This document shows, piece after piece, positions 6,494-7,250 of a DNA stretch of 7,250 bases. Source of the DNA: Deltaproteobacteria bacterium. GTDB lineage: Bacteria > Desulfobacterota > Desulfobacteria > Desulfobacterales > JAFDDL01. The DNA lies in the NCBI GenBank assembly GCA_019310865.1, contig JAFDDL010000178.1:1-7250 (forward strand). Direction: 5' to 3'. The first letter of the stretch is position 1, and the number at the start of each line of letters is the position of its first letter. The translations under genes and the position numbers were made by a program. The notes beneath the pieces were generated by a model. It was not told where the DNA came from. It worked only from the letters and a program-made list of their open reading frames with translations, and did no database searches.

Positions 6494-7250
6494 TTAAAAA
6501 TAATCATTCGCACTTTCCAGCAATACCCGCGCCTGTCGCTGGGCCGACATGTTCACCAACACATATCCGGTAACGTCGGGATCGGCGTCAATTACCTCAT
6601 TGAGGAGTTTGTCGTGCAGGTCACGGTCAAACACCAGGCGCGCATAAAACTGAGCATAAAGCACATGAATCATGAGATTCTGATTTCCCGACAGTAATAT
6701 TGCCTGCTCAAAATGTTTCCGACCCTCTTCCGGTTTTCCACCCGCAGCAGGTGGTATCAGAGAGGCAAAAACGCCCAAATAGATGTGGGGCCCCCCGTCA
6801 TCAAAGGCCCCGTCCAAGACCAAAACCCGCTCCATAATAAATTGGACCCGGGGTATTTCACCAATCGCCTGCCAGTCATCCTGGCGAACCTGAATAAAAG
6901 ATGCCCATGCCGCGCCCAGAGCGTACAATGCCGGCAAATCCTGCCTGTCCATTCGGTCTATGATGACCGTAAAGGCTTCGAAATGAATCGTTTTCATATC
7001 ACAGGCATTGCTACGACGGATGCACAAGGCCTGGCGGGCATATTCAAAAGCCTTTTGCGTCAGTCTCCGGGCTCGCTCAGGTTCCGTGACAAAAGCAGTG
7101 GCATATTGGCTGTATAGCTTCGATGCGGTAATGAGCAGCGACTCGTTGGCCGGATCATTAACCAGCAATCCGTCGATCATAAGAAGGTACGCAGCCCCGC
7201 CGGTTTCCACTGTCGCCAGATCGTTATTATTTGTAATGGCCTGTGACAGG
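6494..7250 (-). CDS. tatT: TatT-family TRAP accessory protein (helical, TPR-like), 5' end outside window
   Basis: The minus-strand frame ends with TAA at 6496-6494 and stays open to the window edge, giving 251 visible residues. A GTG at 7210 is only an internal candidate: the 13 codons before it (LSQAITNNNDLAT) continue naturally into the AYLLMIDGLL helix, so the gene is treated as truncated. The protein is all-helical with degenerate TPR-like units: NDPANESLLITASKLYSQYA, ERARRLTQKAFEYARQAL, a central PRVQFIMERVLVLDGAFDDGG with PHIYLGVFASLIPPAAGGKP, HFEQAILLSGNQNLMIHVLYAQFYA, and LLNEVIDADPDVTGYVLVN ending in AQRQARVLL. This matches my memory of the TatT family, whose Treponema pallidum member is a trimeric lipoprotein that binds its cognate TRAP binding protein. 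The lipoprotein signal, if present, lies outside the window. Its role here is inferred: presenting ligand to DctP in the periplasm. Its stop directly abuts the dctP ATG at 6493. Confidence 0.88.
   Translation of the reverse strand, partial: LSQAITNNNDLATVETGGAAYLLMIDGLLVNDPANESLLITASKLYSQYATAFVTEPERARRLTQKAFEYARQALCIRRSNACDMKTIHFEAFTVIIDRMDRQDLPALYALGAAWASFIQVRQDDWQAIGEIPRVQFIMERVLVLDGAFDDGGPHIYLGVFASLIPPAAGGKPEEGRKHFEQAILLSGNQNLMIHVLYAQFYARLVFDRDLHDKLLNEVIDADPDVTGYVLVNMSAQRQARVLLESANDYF

Noticed and set aside
1..7250. tRNA, rRNA, riboswitch, CRISPR array, transposon or phage element
   Set aside because: The window is almost fully covered by long protein-coding genes, with gaps of at most 9 bases. 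No tandem repeats, transposase motifs or att-like repeats were seen by eye.

Overview
The window looks like chromosomal DNA from a Gram-negative, probably anaerobic bacterium, most likely a sulfate-reducing Desulfobacterota (former Deltaproteobacteria). This is an inference from the flavour of the proteins (a TatT-associated TRAP transporter, a nuclease-helicase of the DinG/XPD type, a zinc-ribbon rhomboid); no rRNA or other phylogenetic marker is present. Coding density is almost complete. There is no intergenic stretch over 10 bases, no RNA gene, no CRISPR array and no insertion sequence that I can see. Both ends of the window cut through genes.

Left part, plus strand (2-2802): the 3' end of an unrecognised protein is joined by a TAATG stop/start overlap to a 790-residue fusion of a RecB/Cas4-type PD-(D/E)XK nuclease domain to an iron-sulfur superfamily 2 helicase of the XPD/DinG (Rad3) group. 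All the key catalytic residues I looked for are present, so this is probably an active DNA-processing enzyme.

Right part, minus strand (7250-2784, read leftwards): a tightly packed operon encodes tatT (partial, helical TPR-like TRAP accessory protein), dctP (periplasmic binding protein), dctQ (small membrane subunit), dctM (large membrane subunit) and then a rhomboid intramembrane protease with an N-terminal zinc ribbon. Spacings are 0, 3, -4 and 9 bases. The first four make up a TPAT, a TPR-protein-associated tripartite ATP-independent periplasmic transporter, first described in Treponema pallidum. In this model DctP captures a ligand in the periplasm, possibly handed over by TatT, and DctQM moves it across the inner membrane using an ion gradient. 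The binding protein has Trp where most TRAP binding proteins carry the carboxylate-binding Arg, so the ligand is probably not an ordinary C4-dicarboxylate or sialic-acid type acid.

The two transcription units converge, and their last genes (helicase and rhomboid) overlap tail to tail by 19 bases with no recognisable terminator between them.

The most interesting items are the TPAT with its atypical ligand pocket and linked rhomboid, and the nuclease-helicase fusion. Each belongs to a family already known in outline. I found no clear evidence of an entirely undescribed system.
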